Part shown: piece by piece, positions 9,998 to 21,490 of the stretch
Position numbering within the stretch: position 1 is the stretch's first letter
Layout: every line of letters starts with the position of its first letter
The notes under the pieces: generated by a model
What the model was told of the DNA's origin: nothing
Seen by the model: only the letters and a program-made list of their open reading frames with translations
Databases searched by the model: none
Made by a program: the position numbers and the translations under genes
Assembly: GCA_030512335.1 (NCBI GenBank)
Contig: JAULSU010000002.1
Coordinates: 3,534,001-3,598,000, forward strand
Direction of reading: 5' to 3'
Origin: Immersiella caudata
Lineage: Eukaryota > Ascomycota > Sordariomycetes > Sordariales > Lasiosphaeriaceae
Length of the DNA stretch: 64,000 nucleotides

Positions 9998-12784
9998 TTA
10001 CATAGTTGATCCTACAGCTTCGCCATCCACCACCAAGCTCGCGGCCTCCTCCTCGCTCTTGGGCTCTGCAAGAGTAACCGTCAGCTCTGGGTCGATAGCA
10101 TAGACACGCAAACCCATAACACAAACGGCATTCCACGGTGTCCGGCCATCATCGTCATCAGCCGGGGGCGGGGCTTCTTCTTTTTTCTCTTCCTCCTCCT
10201 CGTCCTCTTCTTCGTCATCATCGTCATCGCCATCCTCCTCTTCCACCGCCGCGTCGCCTTGCACAGTGCCCTGGGGTGTAGCCTCGGGAGTGTTTTCCCC
10301 TGGAGTCGAGCTCAACGATGGTTTCCCGTCGGTTGCGGCAACACTCTTTGGTTCTGCCTTTGGGTCCTCCTTCTTTTCCTCCTTCTTTTCCTCCTTCTTT
10401 TCCTCCTTCTTTTCCTCCTTCTTTTCCTCCTTCTCTTCCTTCTCGGCCTCCTTTGCCGGATCTTCGGTCTTGGCTTCAACGGCGTCCTCAAATTTCTCAT
10501 CCTTGTCGTCCTCGTCCTTTTTATCGTCGCTCTTCTTCTCTGCCGTCTTAGTCTCTACAGTCGAGCCATTCTTCTCGACGGTCACGGTGATCTTCAGCTT
10601 CTCGGCCTCTTGCTTAGCTCTCTCCTTCTCTCTCTTTTTCTTGGCCTTCTCCTTCTCCTTCTTGGCCTTTGCCTTTTCCTTCTTTGCTTTTTCCTTCTTC
10701 TTTTTCTCCTCTTCCTTCTTCTTTTCCTCCTCCTTCTTTTTGGTGATGATCTCGTCCTCATCGGGGACGCCACCCTTTGCATGGGCCAGATCGTACTGCA
10801 TTCCCACCTGGCGCAACTTGGCTGGATTTCTGTCCGCCCTGTGTGGTGAGAAAGGTCAGCGGTTTATCCCCTCTGGTCTGCATCAGCTCGCAACTTACCA
10901 CACTTTGACAATGTCCTCGACCATTTTCCCTCCGCCCCATCTAGTTGCCGTGATTTTCGGCAGAACCTCGTACTTGCCCGGTTCCAGCTGCATCTCGCAG
11001 CTGACTGACCTCTTCTCCCATTCATACACAGGACGCACACGGCAGATGTGTTCATCGCCGCCAACCTCCTGAAGCACAAAGTGCAGATTAAAATCATACT
11101 CGCCCTCAAGTCCCAAAAAGTAGCGCTCATCAAGCTGTGTCAGCACAATTATCACAGTGCCGGCTTTTTTAATCTCGATGATGAACTTCTTGTTCAGGTA
11201 GCCCGACACCCCTAGAGTCCCAGTCAGCAACGCAAGTTGGCGAATCGTGTTGGCAAGAGGTCCTTACATCCAACATTGACGCTCGTCCATTGCTGCACGA
11301 CGGTCCACTTTTCGTCAAAGAGTCGGGTTCGGTGAATGTACTGGAATGTCGCTAACACGTCCTGGTAGGACATCCAGAAGACACCATCGTCTCCGAATTG
11401 GTGGTTGAGCTTCTTGAGCCTACAGTATCAAGCTTGTCAGCTTCTGCGTTTGCAGTCATCATGTCGCGATAGTCACTGACCAGTAGGGAGTCCACTCCTT
11501 CGACCCATCCGACCATGGGCCGTTCCACTCTCCCAGTCCGTTCCAAGAACGTTCGCCCCACGGATTCCGGACCTGAACGAGGCGCACCTTGTTGCCATCC
11601 TCATCCACCTCTTCGGTGGCCTTGAGGATAGAATACGCGTGGTTCATCATCAGTCCAGCCTTGGTCGAGTCCCAGCCGGTTCTGTAAGCTGACAGCGAGA
11701 AGACAAACTCGCCCTCTGCATTGACCAGCTCTTTCCAGAGCTTGTCTTTGCGGAGCACACGGTTCGAGGCAACTGTAGTGGAGACACCACCGGTCATGTC
11801 CTCGACGCCCTCTCCGGGGTAGCCGCCGGATATCGCCTCGTAGTCGCCATGGACCTTCGCATAGGCCTTTTCCAGCAGCGGCAGCCAAGTCTCGTTCGGA
11901 TCATCACACCGGGCGAAAAACAAGGCTTCAGAGCCTGTTTGGTACCGCTTGCGATACTCTCTCGCCCGTTTTCCCGTCGAGTCGTACTGATCAACGTAAT
12001 AATCGAAGTCCTCATGCACGAGGTACAGGCTATCATCGACAACAGTGCTGATCCACTCGCCATCGTGGTAGAAAACGAAGCCGTAGACGCCAACCTCTTC
12101 GTCGCGAATCACGCACACCTTGTTCATCAGGTCCTTGCGGTGGGCAATGGTCGTCACAGCGGCTAACCACCAGCAGTCGCCGTCCCGACCTTGCTTGATA
12201 TCAGATGAGGAATAGCCATCCACAACGAATTTTGGATCCTCGAAGATCCAGTCGATGCGATGAATGGAGCCGGGATTATATGCCTCCCCAGCCGAGACAC
12301 CGCCACGAGAGACGCCGTGCGGCCTGGGCGCTGACGGGCGAACGCCACGACTTTCGCCATTCGGCTTCCGAGATGAAGCACCAGTGACCTCGGCATCGTC
12401 ACCGCCATCTCCACAGTCATCGCAGGGTTCATCACGAACCAGGCCGTTGAGACAGTTCCGATACCAGTCGGACTCAATGTCGAAATCCGGGTCCGTGAAC
12501 TTCTCGTTGGTACGGTTGCATTCGCGGATGATTCGCTTCACTTTCTCGCGACACTCTTTGGCAGCAGCCTCGTAGCTCTCAGCAGCATTGCGACTTGAGT
12601 GAGCACCGTCGCGGGGGGTGGACGGCGGCAAGAGGGTGGCGTAAAGGGAGCGAGGAAAGATAGAGGTGACTTTTCCGGGCTTCTTGGTGAAGAACTTGTC
12701 CCAAAACTCGTGGACTAGTTCTTGGGGGGTCTTGCTGAAGTCCTTCTTCTTGGCTGATGGCGGTGCGGGAGCTGGATCAGCCAT
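9998..12784 (-). CDS. Calpain-like cysteine protease with Lys/Glu-rich tail
   Basis: Papain-fold calcium-protease family member of about 869 residues. Exons are 12784-11481, 11419-11268, 11211-10899 and 10838-9998; introns of 61, 56 and 60 bp are GT-AG and restore conserved joins (TPYW to LKKLNHQFG; VNVG to WVSGYLN; VKVW to ADRNPAKL). The catalytic triad is visible: Cys204 in GDCWWLAA, His382 in NHAYSI and Asn407 in RNPWGER, so the enzyme is probably active. A beta-sandwich-like region follows the catalytic core (VSGYLNKKFIIEI onwards). The C-terminal ~270 residues are almost entirely Lys, Glu, Ala and Asp, then an acidic run and a short hydrophobic end. Part of this tail is encoded by a 12-bp tandem repeat. 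It lacks the MIT domain and architecture of PalB/Rim13. Substrate unknown; likely intracellular. Confidence 0.92.
10365..10440 (-). repeat. 12-bp coding tandem repeat in the calpain tail
   Basis: Around five near-perfect copies of the 12-base unit TTTTCCTCCTTC (plus strand) encode a repeating Lys-Lys-Glu-Glu tetrapeptide on the minus strand. Reading in step with codons, it can expand or contract without shifting the frame. Boundaries are approximate because flanking sequence is degenerate K/E coding DNA. Confidence 0.8.
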
Positions 12785-13745
12785 GGTGGTCCGTGGCAAT
12801 TAGGAGATGGCAGGTTTGTATCAACGAGGGGGGAGAAGCTATGGGGCTGCAGGTTCACCAGATAGGTCGAACCAGCTCAGAGCTTTCAAGGTATTGTATC
12901 GCGAAAGACAAAGTCGGACCTCTCGACAAACACGACAGCCTCATGAGGTCCCACAAGCTATCTTATATCCCACCCTAAGCGCTCTGAAGGAGCTAGAGGC
13001 AGCCATTTCTGCATCAGCTTCTGCATGCGCAGTCAGGGATCCGGGGTTGTGCATATTCAGCCCCAGACACGAACGTTGTGGTGTGTTGAGGGGCTGCTGG
13101 GGCTGCCGCGATGCGAAGGCCGAAGGAGGGGCCGTCGCTTGGTCTGCCAGTGGCTGGTCGATGGCCTGTGTTGGGCTAGCTCGACGGCCAATCGGCCACT
13201 GCCAACACCCGGAAGGCTCGATCCTCCGCCTGAAAATGGCCCGTAACGCGAAACTAAAATCGGGTTCGCTCTGCAGTCAGCATGCACCTGGGGAAGCGCG
13301 ATGGATTGGACGGAACCCCAGCATGGCGATTCTTCAGACACCAACCTCAATCTTTTTATTGCTGAAACGATGTTGCATCGCCAAAAAGTCCTCGCTTCCA
13401 TTACATCCATCCCCCTGTCCGTCAGATCCGGCCTCTTGATGAGATTGCTTCAAGCAAAGGGGCGAACATCCCAAGAGCTAGGTTTATCACATCCAGGCTG
13501 CAACCTCGTCACAACTCACCAACGGTTGCCGTGGTTGCGGCTGCCTGAGCCCCAGTAGCTCGTCCACAAAAAGGGGGCTGGCTGCCCAGCCTTGCAGGGC
13601 TGTCAACCCCTAACTTCTTCCTTACAGGCGGCCCCACGCACTACGGTGGCACGGAACTGTCTCGGCACCCCGCCCCGAGGACGAACCACTCCCGACACCT
13701 CCCCGAGCCCCGTCGTAAATGCACGTCGCCGCAACGTACCCACCC
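12785..13745. other. Intergenic region, calpain promoter side
   Basis: About 960 bp between the calpain start and the GH30 stop. Open frames on both strands show no family motif and compositions typical of non-coding sequence. Probably calpain promoter and 5' leader plus the GH30 3' untranslated region. Confidence 0.55.
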
Positions 13746-15648
13746 TCAAGCTGCCAAAGGCTTGATCACTAAGCTGATTAAGCCGCGGCCCGGCACGTTT
13801 ATTCCACCTACCGAACCATCGGCACCCACCGTTGTCCCCACGGCCGTCATATCGTTCGATTCATCCGTAACCCACGCATTCGCCGACGTCCCCTTGACGC
13901 CTTGAACCTCAAAGGCCACAGCCTCAGCCTGGGTATTGATCACGTTCACTACTGTCGAGCCATCTGCGTTCACAAACGCCGTCGTCTTTAGCCCGTTACC
14001 GCCCTCGATCCAAATCCTCACCGCACCCGGCCGAATGGTCCGACTGTACTGCGCAAACGCCCAGAAGCGCTTGGAAACGTAGTACTCTCCTTTGTCCACC
14101 AAGATTAACTTCTCGTTATTGTGATTGTTCGTCTCCTTATCTTGAGTAGCCAGCCACCAGAGGTAGGCAGTCACATTGCCCGAGGTGAGCGCGTAGTGGA
14201 GCTTGTTCGCCCAGGTGTAGCCGTCGCCGAGGCGACCTGTGGTGTACCACGCGGTAGACCAGCCGCTCACAAGGTCGGAGTATTCGGTTTGCCAAACGGG
14301 GAGGGTGGTGGGAAGAGAGCCATCGATATCGTGAGTGTACGGGTGGGAGGTGATGACTCCAAGTAGGTGCTCCACACCTTCCAAGCGCAGGTCGTGGGTC
14401 AGGTTGGCTTGGACGTTCCAGCCGGTGGCTTCGCAACAGGTGATATGGACGTGGGAGAGGTTGGCAGCGCGCAGCGTGGGGTGGAGGATTCTGATGAAAT
14501 CTGCAGCTTGGGCGCCGGTGGCGGTCATGGAGGCGTAGGGTGCTCTGCAGAGGGTTAGTGGCGTTTACTGCTGAGTTGTACCTAAGGAAGGTGAGATCGG
14601 TTGCGATGGGACAGCGAGTTGGTGGGTAAGTAATCAGATGGGAAAGGTGTGATGTGGAATCATACCAAGGGTGAAGGCAAGGGGCAACAGGGAAGTAAGC
14701 TCGCGCGTAGTCTGGTTCGTTGACAAAGCCGAGATGCGTAACGTCCACGCCGCTCTCGTGGTAGAACTTGATGTATTGAACGAGGTAGTCGGCGTCTGGG
14801 GACGAATGTTATTAGGGCATGCCCATTTTGTGACAAGTACAGAAGACAGGAGATGTCTTGAGGAACTTGGAAGGCAACTCAAACATACAGGCCTGTCTCC
14901 AGTCTCCGGTCATGCAGTTCGTGCCTGGGAGACCGCAGAGTGTTCCGCCGTGGGAATCACGCCCGTTAGTCTTCATGAAGCCAGGGGCTGCCCACGCGTT
15001 GGCGTAGAAGGTTTTTACGCCGTATTTGACCTGGAAGCCTTTAGCTGTGGGCTTTGGCAAGAAGGGGTGTGGGACAGGGGATGCTAGGAGACCGAATGGA
15101 GCTGAATCGTTCAGCCAGGGGCTCAATGGAAGGACATACAGCTTGTTGAGAAACCCACAGTTGGCCAGTGTCGTTTTTATCCCTGTGGACCTGGTTGTTA
15201 GTTGAACTCTAGATACGCACGCACTGAAATAAAGGGGCCGGCCTTCTTTTTCTCCCTCTCCACCCGGTAAGGAGCGCAAGAAACCAGACAAGTGAGACAC
15301 CCACCAGACATATTCCGGCTTCTCCTTCGGGCTAGCAGGCCCCTTGGGAAGAATTGTATTCATCCAATCCTTTGTGCTATTCGGACTACTCCCGATGCCA
15401 TTTCTCAGAATCGAAAACCCTGCACCGGTCGTGGTGTTGAACAGAAGATCAATCAATTTGGTCCTTTTGGCCTCCTCAAGGCCGAGGATGTTGTAGGCGC
15501 GTTGAAAGGCCTCGCTGAAGCCGAAGCCGTCAATGGTTTGGAACTTTTGAGAGGGGTTGACGGTCAATTTCTGGGGAGACGCCTGGCGGGGGAAGATGTC
15601 AAGGGCGAGGACGGTGGTTGTGGCTGTGAGAAGGGGAAGGAAGTGCAT
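13746..15648 (-). CDS. Secreted GH30 glycoside hydrolase
   Basis: Extracellular TIM-barrel glycosidase of family GH30, about 472 residues; the sequence resembles the fungal xylanase-like branch (GH30_7) but the substrate is not proven. It has a signal peptide (residues 1-16 or so, then a KR-like DIFPRQ site). Exons are 15648-15305, 15182-15140, 15030-14889, 14795-14705 and 14544-13746. Introns 1-3 (122, 109, 93 bp) are GT-AG. The fourth (14704-14545, 160 bp) needs a GC donor to keep the conserved block after the catalytic acid. The acid/base is Glu203 in GFVNEPDYA, and the nucleophile is Glu294 in VWQTEYSDL, so the active site is intact. The exon sum is a whole number of codons. Expected role: hemicellulose or fungal-wall glucan degradation. 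Confidence 0.85.
14545..14704 (-). other. Probable GC-AG intron in the GH30 gene
   Basis: The reading frame before this segment ends in NEPDYA and the frame after it begins APYASMTATG, the expected continuation in GH30. No GT donor lies at the junction; the bases are GCGAGC, one T-to-C change from a good GTGAGC donor. The acceptor is CTGCAG. The next GT downstream (at about 14650) would create a stop or break the frame. Confidence 0.6.
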
Positions 15649-16139
15649 TTTGGCGGCGGTGGGTTGGGGTTGGATGTAGAACGGACGGTTGAGTGATGTT
15701 TTCCAGGGGGATCTGTGATCTGAGCGCTCATGGTGATATATATGTATCTCGTATTTGGTCTATATGTGAGCTCTTTGGGGGATTTCGGAGCAGTTCCCCT
15801 GGCATCGGATTTATCTCTCCTGCAGGTACGAAAGCATCGCCAATATGGCTAAACTTTGCGCTCTCGCGGGATATGGAAGCTGAGGTATAACCCACTGTGA
15901 GGGGATCGCCCACCCGTGGCTTGTCCCGGCTCTGCGGGGAGATACAAATCCCACCCCCGTGGAGTTTTATATTACCCGCCCCATCCTACTCGCGCGGCTT
16001 AACTTCTGCGGTTCTGAACTTCGCTGCCACTTCGGTACCAGTTTCCCAAGCACTGATACAGATGCACTAGATGATGGCGATGGGTTTCCAACCGTCCTTG
16101 GCCGGTTCCCGGTATCGTTTCCGCTGTTGAATAAGCATC
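15649..16139. other. Intergenic region upstream of GH30
   Basis: About 490 bp containing the presumed GH30 promoter, including the TATA-like box listed separately. The remaining sequence has no gene that I can support. Confidence 0.5.
15736..15743 (-). promoter_or_regulatory. TATA-like box of the GH30 gene
   Basis: An alternating TATATATG run on the plus strand lies about 90 bp upstream of the GH30 ATG. The perfect 10-bp palindrome TGAGCGCTCA at 15721-15730 is immediately next to it on the gene-proximal side. Position and sequence suit a core promoter, but no transcript start is known. Confidence 0.4.
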
Positions 16140-17921
16140 TCAACTGAGCTTTTGGTCAGATCGATCTCTCTTATCGCATCGCCGAATATCGTTTTCCAGC
16201 CCTGGGCCTCTTCTAGGCCATCTTGCAGCACAGCAGAAGCTACCGAAGCCGAGGGAGTAAAAATCATGTACATTCGTCACCGCTCCCTTGAAGGCATTGC
16301 GAAGCTGCTCCTCGCATTTTGACGTTTGCGTTTTCAGCATCAAGTACCACCATTTCTCGGCTTCCGGCCCAGAAGATACGTGGCGATAGAACATCGGACA
16401 TGGTCTTTTTGTGTTGAAGTCATTACCTGGAGCTTTGAGGGTGCAAAGTGTTCGGTTCTTCTCATCCCCAGAAAAAAGCTCAACAAGTTCCTCTCGCATC
16501 GACGAATCAACCTTTTCTGCCGTGTTGCCAGTGGCTACCTTAAAGGACGTCTCAGCCATGTGCAAAATATGCAATGTAGTAGAGTAAACACCCTGTCCCG
16601 GGGATCTGAAGCCTGCGAGGACCAAGAGTAGATGGTCAAATACACGGGATCCTCAGGTGTCTTGTATCTTGAACCGTTAAAATGCTGAGTCCAGGGGAGA
16701 AAGGTTTGAGTGTGTGCAACACCCAAATGAATGGGCCAAACCTGCCAGGCGCATCCATCGGTAACCAGCACTGTTTTTGCGACCGCGATCTCTTGGATTA
16801 TCCACGATCTGAAAAAGTACGGACGTTTGAGGTCTTGTCCATGTCTTTCCACTGCGCTTCCCACGCTTTCAGAGCGCTCTTGAGGTGGGCAGACAGATTG
16901 CCGCTTGGAACATGGGCGGACAGAACATCATCAACCCTGGGACTCTCATCGCCGAGGTAAACCAAGACACGCCGAGCAGTCTGGTAGATTATGCTCATCA
17001 CCTGCACCTGATGGCTGCGCTCTCCAATGTTCTCCTGGCCGATGCATACTATTGGAAACATATATCAGTCGGTCCCTTTGAAGGCACTTTCTAGGCAACG
17101 CAATGTCTCAGGTGTGCTCGCGTCATGCCTGAGACACCTAACAAAGCCATGAACAACCACAATAGGAGCCATATGGCGGAAAGCGAAGGCCCACTGGAAT
17201 CAACCTATACATTTCCGTCCTTGGTTGGCAGTCTGGGACATCGTAGCGCGGCTTCGCAGTTAGGCGTAATCGGGAACACCCGCCACTCCCTTCCCAGGTG
17301 GAGCTTCTTTGTCCTACTTGCGTTCCCGGACGCATCGGCCCATGTGTATGAGAGAGCTTCATACTCTGGGAAATATTTCACCTCACGCACCTCGAGGGCA
17401 CCGTGAAGAGGCTCCGAGCCTGTGCCTTTGCTAAGACGGAGTATCCGAATAGCATCCGTCCCGGTAAGTGACAGTGACTTCAGAAGGCTTCCGCTATTCC
17501 GAAATACTGGTCTCAGGGGTGAAACAACTGGAATCGAGTCGAGGTCTCCTGAATCTTCATCCATGGTCTGGCCGTCTTCGGTTGATGTTTCGAGGCCGTC
17601 ATCAGCTGGAGACATGGCAACATCGGAAACCTGGGCTCCGTGTAGACCCTCGACCACCTCCGACACGAGGTCGGTGATGTCCTCCCCATCTTTGCCGATA
17701 CAGACATCCGCAAACTTCACCGACGAGGGCCAAGAAAGGCCTAGACGGGTCCGATGTGAAGAAGGAAGAGGCGGGGGCGGTGGTGCTTGGCCTGGTTCAA
17801 GGTCTCCTGGTGAGGTAAGAGAGCCGCAGCTCATACAAAACAGTTGGTTTCCATCAATTAGACTAACATCCCCCCGGTAACACGACTCATCGTGCCAGGA
17901 GATCATGTTGTACTCGCTCAT
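16140..17921 (-). pseudogene. Disrupted HET-domain (heterokaryon incompatibility) gene
   Basis: Three landmarks of the HET domain are recognisable in order on the minus strand but not in one frame. The first frame (ATG 17921) carries SWHDESCYRGDV, an acidic linker and EYEALSYTWADASG, then stops near 17205. About 150 bp later another frame carries VCIGQENIGERSHQVQ and VLVYLGDES (17061-16798); it has an in-frame TGA just upstream and lacks the expected WIDA residues. RPYFFRSWIIQEIAVAK and SDPRDRVFTLL are in a third frame (16864-16535). No pair of GT-AG sites reconnects the first break, and the second looks like a one-base loss near 16825. A further shift near 16575 leads to the last open stretch, which ends at 16140. 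I infer a decayed allele-recognition gene; a multi-intron functional gene is possible but poorly supported. Confidence 0.7.
17104..17136. repeat. Short inverted repeat inside the HET pseudogene
   Basis: Perfect 9-bp arms TGTCTCAGG (17104-17112) and its complement (17128-17136) flank a 15-base loop. The repeat lies in the segment that separates the two halves of the HET domain, so it may belong to inserted DNA or be incidental. Confidence 0.6.
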
Positions 17922-19283
17922 CTCGAACCGGATTAGAAGCAAAGACCCACAATTGAGACAAGTAGAAGAGAATGAGATGGCCGCAGCTCACCGTCCATCG
18001 TGGATTTGCCGTTGCTTCCAGGTATTGTGTCTTCTAGATGAGTGGCAAAAGAGTAGGCCGCCATCTGCATGGTAGCCTAGCCCTGCGCGATGGAGGAAGG
18101 AACAACCTCTCCTGTTGCCGCAACCCCGCAATAATCCGAGAGTCACAGCAAAAGCTGGGGACAGGAAGGTGCGCTTGCTCTCACAAACTCCCAACCTGAA
18201 TCCACACCTTCCGCTGCCTCGATATCGATATTCAAGGTGATGCCTCCCGGCGTTATCTCATCATTCTCAACCGTTCGAATCAATAAAATACGCCGATTTC
18301 TGCATGAGCAGCCGTGCTTAATCTATCAGGCGGCCGGCGCCACTGATTCGATATCGCAGCATACGAGGGCCAATGTAGACAGGGGTTTATTATTCCCCGA
18401 CATGCTGTGCAAGGTGTTCAAGGCAGCCGGAAACGGGAGTCGACATTCAGAGGTTCTTGAACAGCAAAGCAACCCTAACCCCATATGAGGTGCTCGTCAA
18501 CAAGCCGTTGGAGAGTCCTCCTCACGATCAGGCAGAGCCAACCCCGAAACGGTAAGAACTCACACGATGAAGGGGGGTTGGACGGTCGCGAAAAGTTGGG
18601 GTAGCTCGGTCCGTTGCCGAGTGGGTCTGATCGTCGCAAAGCGAGAACTCCCTGGCTCGTGGAGCCCCGTTTTGTTGCTACAGCGAGTTTACATCTGAAG
18701 ATTGAGCGATGCCGAGATTGCGGAACACAACAACGGAGAATATTCGATACTACTACTGACTGTTGAAAATCGAGAAAATTGTGGCCTTGTGTCACGCCCG
18801 TACTTTTGTGCACACCTAGCGCAACAAATAGCTAATGGTAGCGCGCGGTTGAGGTTCGCCGAAGCTGACAAGGTCGCCCCAAACCTTGGCCGCGGCTTGC
18901 CCCTCGGCTGAGAGTTCAGCCCCGCGCGGAACCCTGGTCGTTGCTCCCAGACATTGTTCCGATTGCGCGTGCAGCAAGGTGGAGAGCGATTTTCTTCTCC
19001 CATGACGGAACCGAGAATGCGATCAATTGCGCTTGTGTGATGGGTTACTTTGCGGTGTCGACGCAGCAAAACAACACTTCCTTGTCGACGCGATAGCCAC
19101 GACCTGCCAACTCGGAGCCCGCAACCCCCCCGTGACCAGCGACCGAGCGACGGAGGTGCCTCGGAACTGCGATCGAATCGTCTCGAGCTGCTGCGAGGAG
19201 CCGCTGGCCCTGCTCAAATGAGCAACAAACTCGACGCCCGTTGCGTAACCACAAGGTCCAATGGGAGCCGGCTCCACTAGACA
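17922..19283. other. Divergent intergenic region between HET pseudogene and AcuK-like gene
   Basis: About 1.36 kb separating a minus-strand pseudogene from a plus-strand regulator. It presumably includes the promoter of the AcuK-like gene. Open frames on both strands lack family motifs; no tRNA or repeat was seen. Confidence 0.55.
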
Positions 19284-21490
19284 ATGGCGGGAATAGAAGC
19301 TACGAAGAGGACGCCCGGGAACGAGGCCAAGGACCCCAAGTCCGAAAGCGACACCAAGCCCAAGGATCACCAAGCGCCTGCGGCTGATGACGAGCACAAG
19401 ACCCCCAAGAAGCGGCGCAAGGTGAATCATGGTGAGGGCGCCTTCGATCCCGGCCCGCGGGCTGCGGACCCCCTTTTCCTGTTGTTTCTTCCCGTGATGT
19501 TCGCCGACGGCTAACGTTCTGCCTGGGTATGGGTGCACGCACCAACAGCTTGTCTATACTGCCGTCGATCTGTAAGTCATTGTCTACCTACCCATCTGCC
19601 CCTGCTGCACGCTGGGCGCCCCCCACCTGCCCGGCAATTGGCTGCTCTGCGCTGCTGCTACTGCTGCTACTGCGGCGGCGGCGCTGCCTTGTCGGCGGGC
19701 CCCGTGGCGGGCGGTGCGGCAGGGCGGCAGGGCAGCCGAATATCCCCGACGAAGGGCCCTGCAGGGGGATATTGGATATTCTGACTACGCATGCACTCGG
19801 CAGCATGGAATGGAGCAAGCGTTGAACGAGTGGCTAACCATTGTACGTGGGTGCTGCCGCTAGCACATGACGTGTGATCTCGTATGTACCCTCTCTCGTT
19901 TCCCGTCGATGGCTTGGAGTATTGGCGCCGGAGCCCGAGCAAATGTTGACCCGAGGGCGGCATGCCGTGGAGTGGGCAGGAGAGGCCATGCACGAGATGT
20001 ATCAAGCGCAACATCGGCCACCTGTGCCATGACGAGCCGCGCGACCACGATTCGAGGAAGTCGAAGAGCGTGATCGCTCCCTCAACGGTGGGCGAGTCGG
20101 ACACACAGTCACAGTCGGACATGGGGCGCAGCGCCATGGACACGACTGCAGCAGGCCCCATGGGGCCGCCCGCCTTCGACGCGAGCATCAGCAGCAGGCC
20201 TGCCCATGCTGCAAAGAGTGCCTTCGACGCGGCAGCGCTGGGCCCAGGCAATCCTCTACAGCTCGTGCAACCCACAGGCGTGTCTAGCATCCAAGCCAAT
20301 GCCCTGAGTAGCACCATGAGCCAGTGTAGGTCTTTCGATCCTTTGACTGCTGCATTGTTCTCCCCGGAGCTGAAGCTGGCATCCGTAGTCACCTTCCCTG
20401 AAAACTGGCTGGCCGGCCAAAACCACTATCACGACATGCATAACTTCCACCCCAACTACCAGCAGATGCCGCCCGAGGTGACGAACGAGTTCAACCTTTT
20501 GAACGAATTCCTGCAGACTAGTCTTCTCGACGACGGCGGACTAGTGACGGACGACCAGAATCCGCTGCTGGGAAACAGCATCAACAATAGCAGTTCAGAC
20601 CCTCTCGCGCGGTTTCAAGGCAACGCTGGCCTGCTTCCCCCGAGCGCGATTCAAGGGGGCCCCATGCCTCCCCCCAATGCTGAACAGGCAAAGACCATCT
20701 CGAGGCCGGCGAGCGCTCTCCCTGCGGATAAGACACGCGAGTACTACTTGGAAGCTGCTGACCCCCATGGCAACGAATCGCCTGATCAGCGCATGACGGG
20801 CATTCTTCAGGCTAAGTTAGACGCAGGGCTGTTGAAGCCCTTCAACTACATCAACGGGTACGCCCGTCTGTCATCCTACCTGGAGACGCATGTTACGCCG
20901 ACATCAAAGCAAAAGATCCTCAGGCAGATCGAAAAATTCAGGCCAAAGTTCCGCGAGAGAATCCAGCATCTAACGACATTAGACCTGCTCCGAGTTGAGT
21001 TTTGGTTTGAGCAGTCACTAATGGAGTGCGATCGATTGTTTGCAAGCATGGCAATACCGGCGTGCTGTTGGAGGAGAACGGGGGAAATATTCAGGGGGAA
21101 CAAAGAGATGGCCGAACTGATCAACGTGCCGGTAGAAGACCTCCAAGGGGTAAGCTTGTCCGTGGAGGACAGTGTCCGAGACTGTTTCTGACGTGTAAAA
21201 CAGGGGAAGATCGCTCTGCACCAAATATTGACAGAAGACTCAAACGTGCGGTACTGGGAAGAATTCGGAACCATCGCCTTTGACCAAGCGCATGACAGCC
21301 TCATCACGGCCTGTTCCCTGAAGAGCCCAGACGACAAGTCGGATCTTCCAGTCATGAACTGCTGCTTTTCGTTTCGAATTAGAAGAGACGACCACAAAAT
21401 GTACGTCTCCCACTTTTGGTCCACCCTTTCATTGCTGACCCCCGCAGTCCGTGTTTGATCGTAGGGAATTTCCTCCCCCACGACCCATGA
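19284..21490 (+). CDS. Zn2Cys6 regulator of gluconeogenesis, AcuK/Ert1 type
   Basis: Binuclear zinc-cluster transcription factor resembling AcuK/Ert1, which activates gluconeogenic genes; about 532 residues. Exons: 19284-19431, 19549-19571, 19864-19881, 19980-21149, 21204-21400 and 21448-21490 (sum is a whole number of codons). The zinc cluster (Cys 51, 54, 61, 67, 70, 79) is spread over the first four exons, two of which are only 23 and 18 nt; their joining gives ACLYCRRS, HMTCDL and ERPCTRC in phase. A basic KKRRK precedes the cluster, as a likely nuclear signal. The middle is Ser/Gln/Pro-rich; the C-terminal half includes FNYINGYARL and a PAS-like segment (ELINVPVEDLQGGKIALHQ) and ends FLPHDP. 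The 292-bp second intron is long for this locus. Lies head to tail with the meiotic gene downstream. Confidence 0.9.

Noticed and set aside
10259..11072. Long plus-strand frames rich in Phe/Leu/Ser opposite the calpain tail
   Set aside because: They are antisense shadows of the Lys/Glu low-complexity coding repeat.
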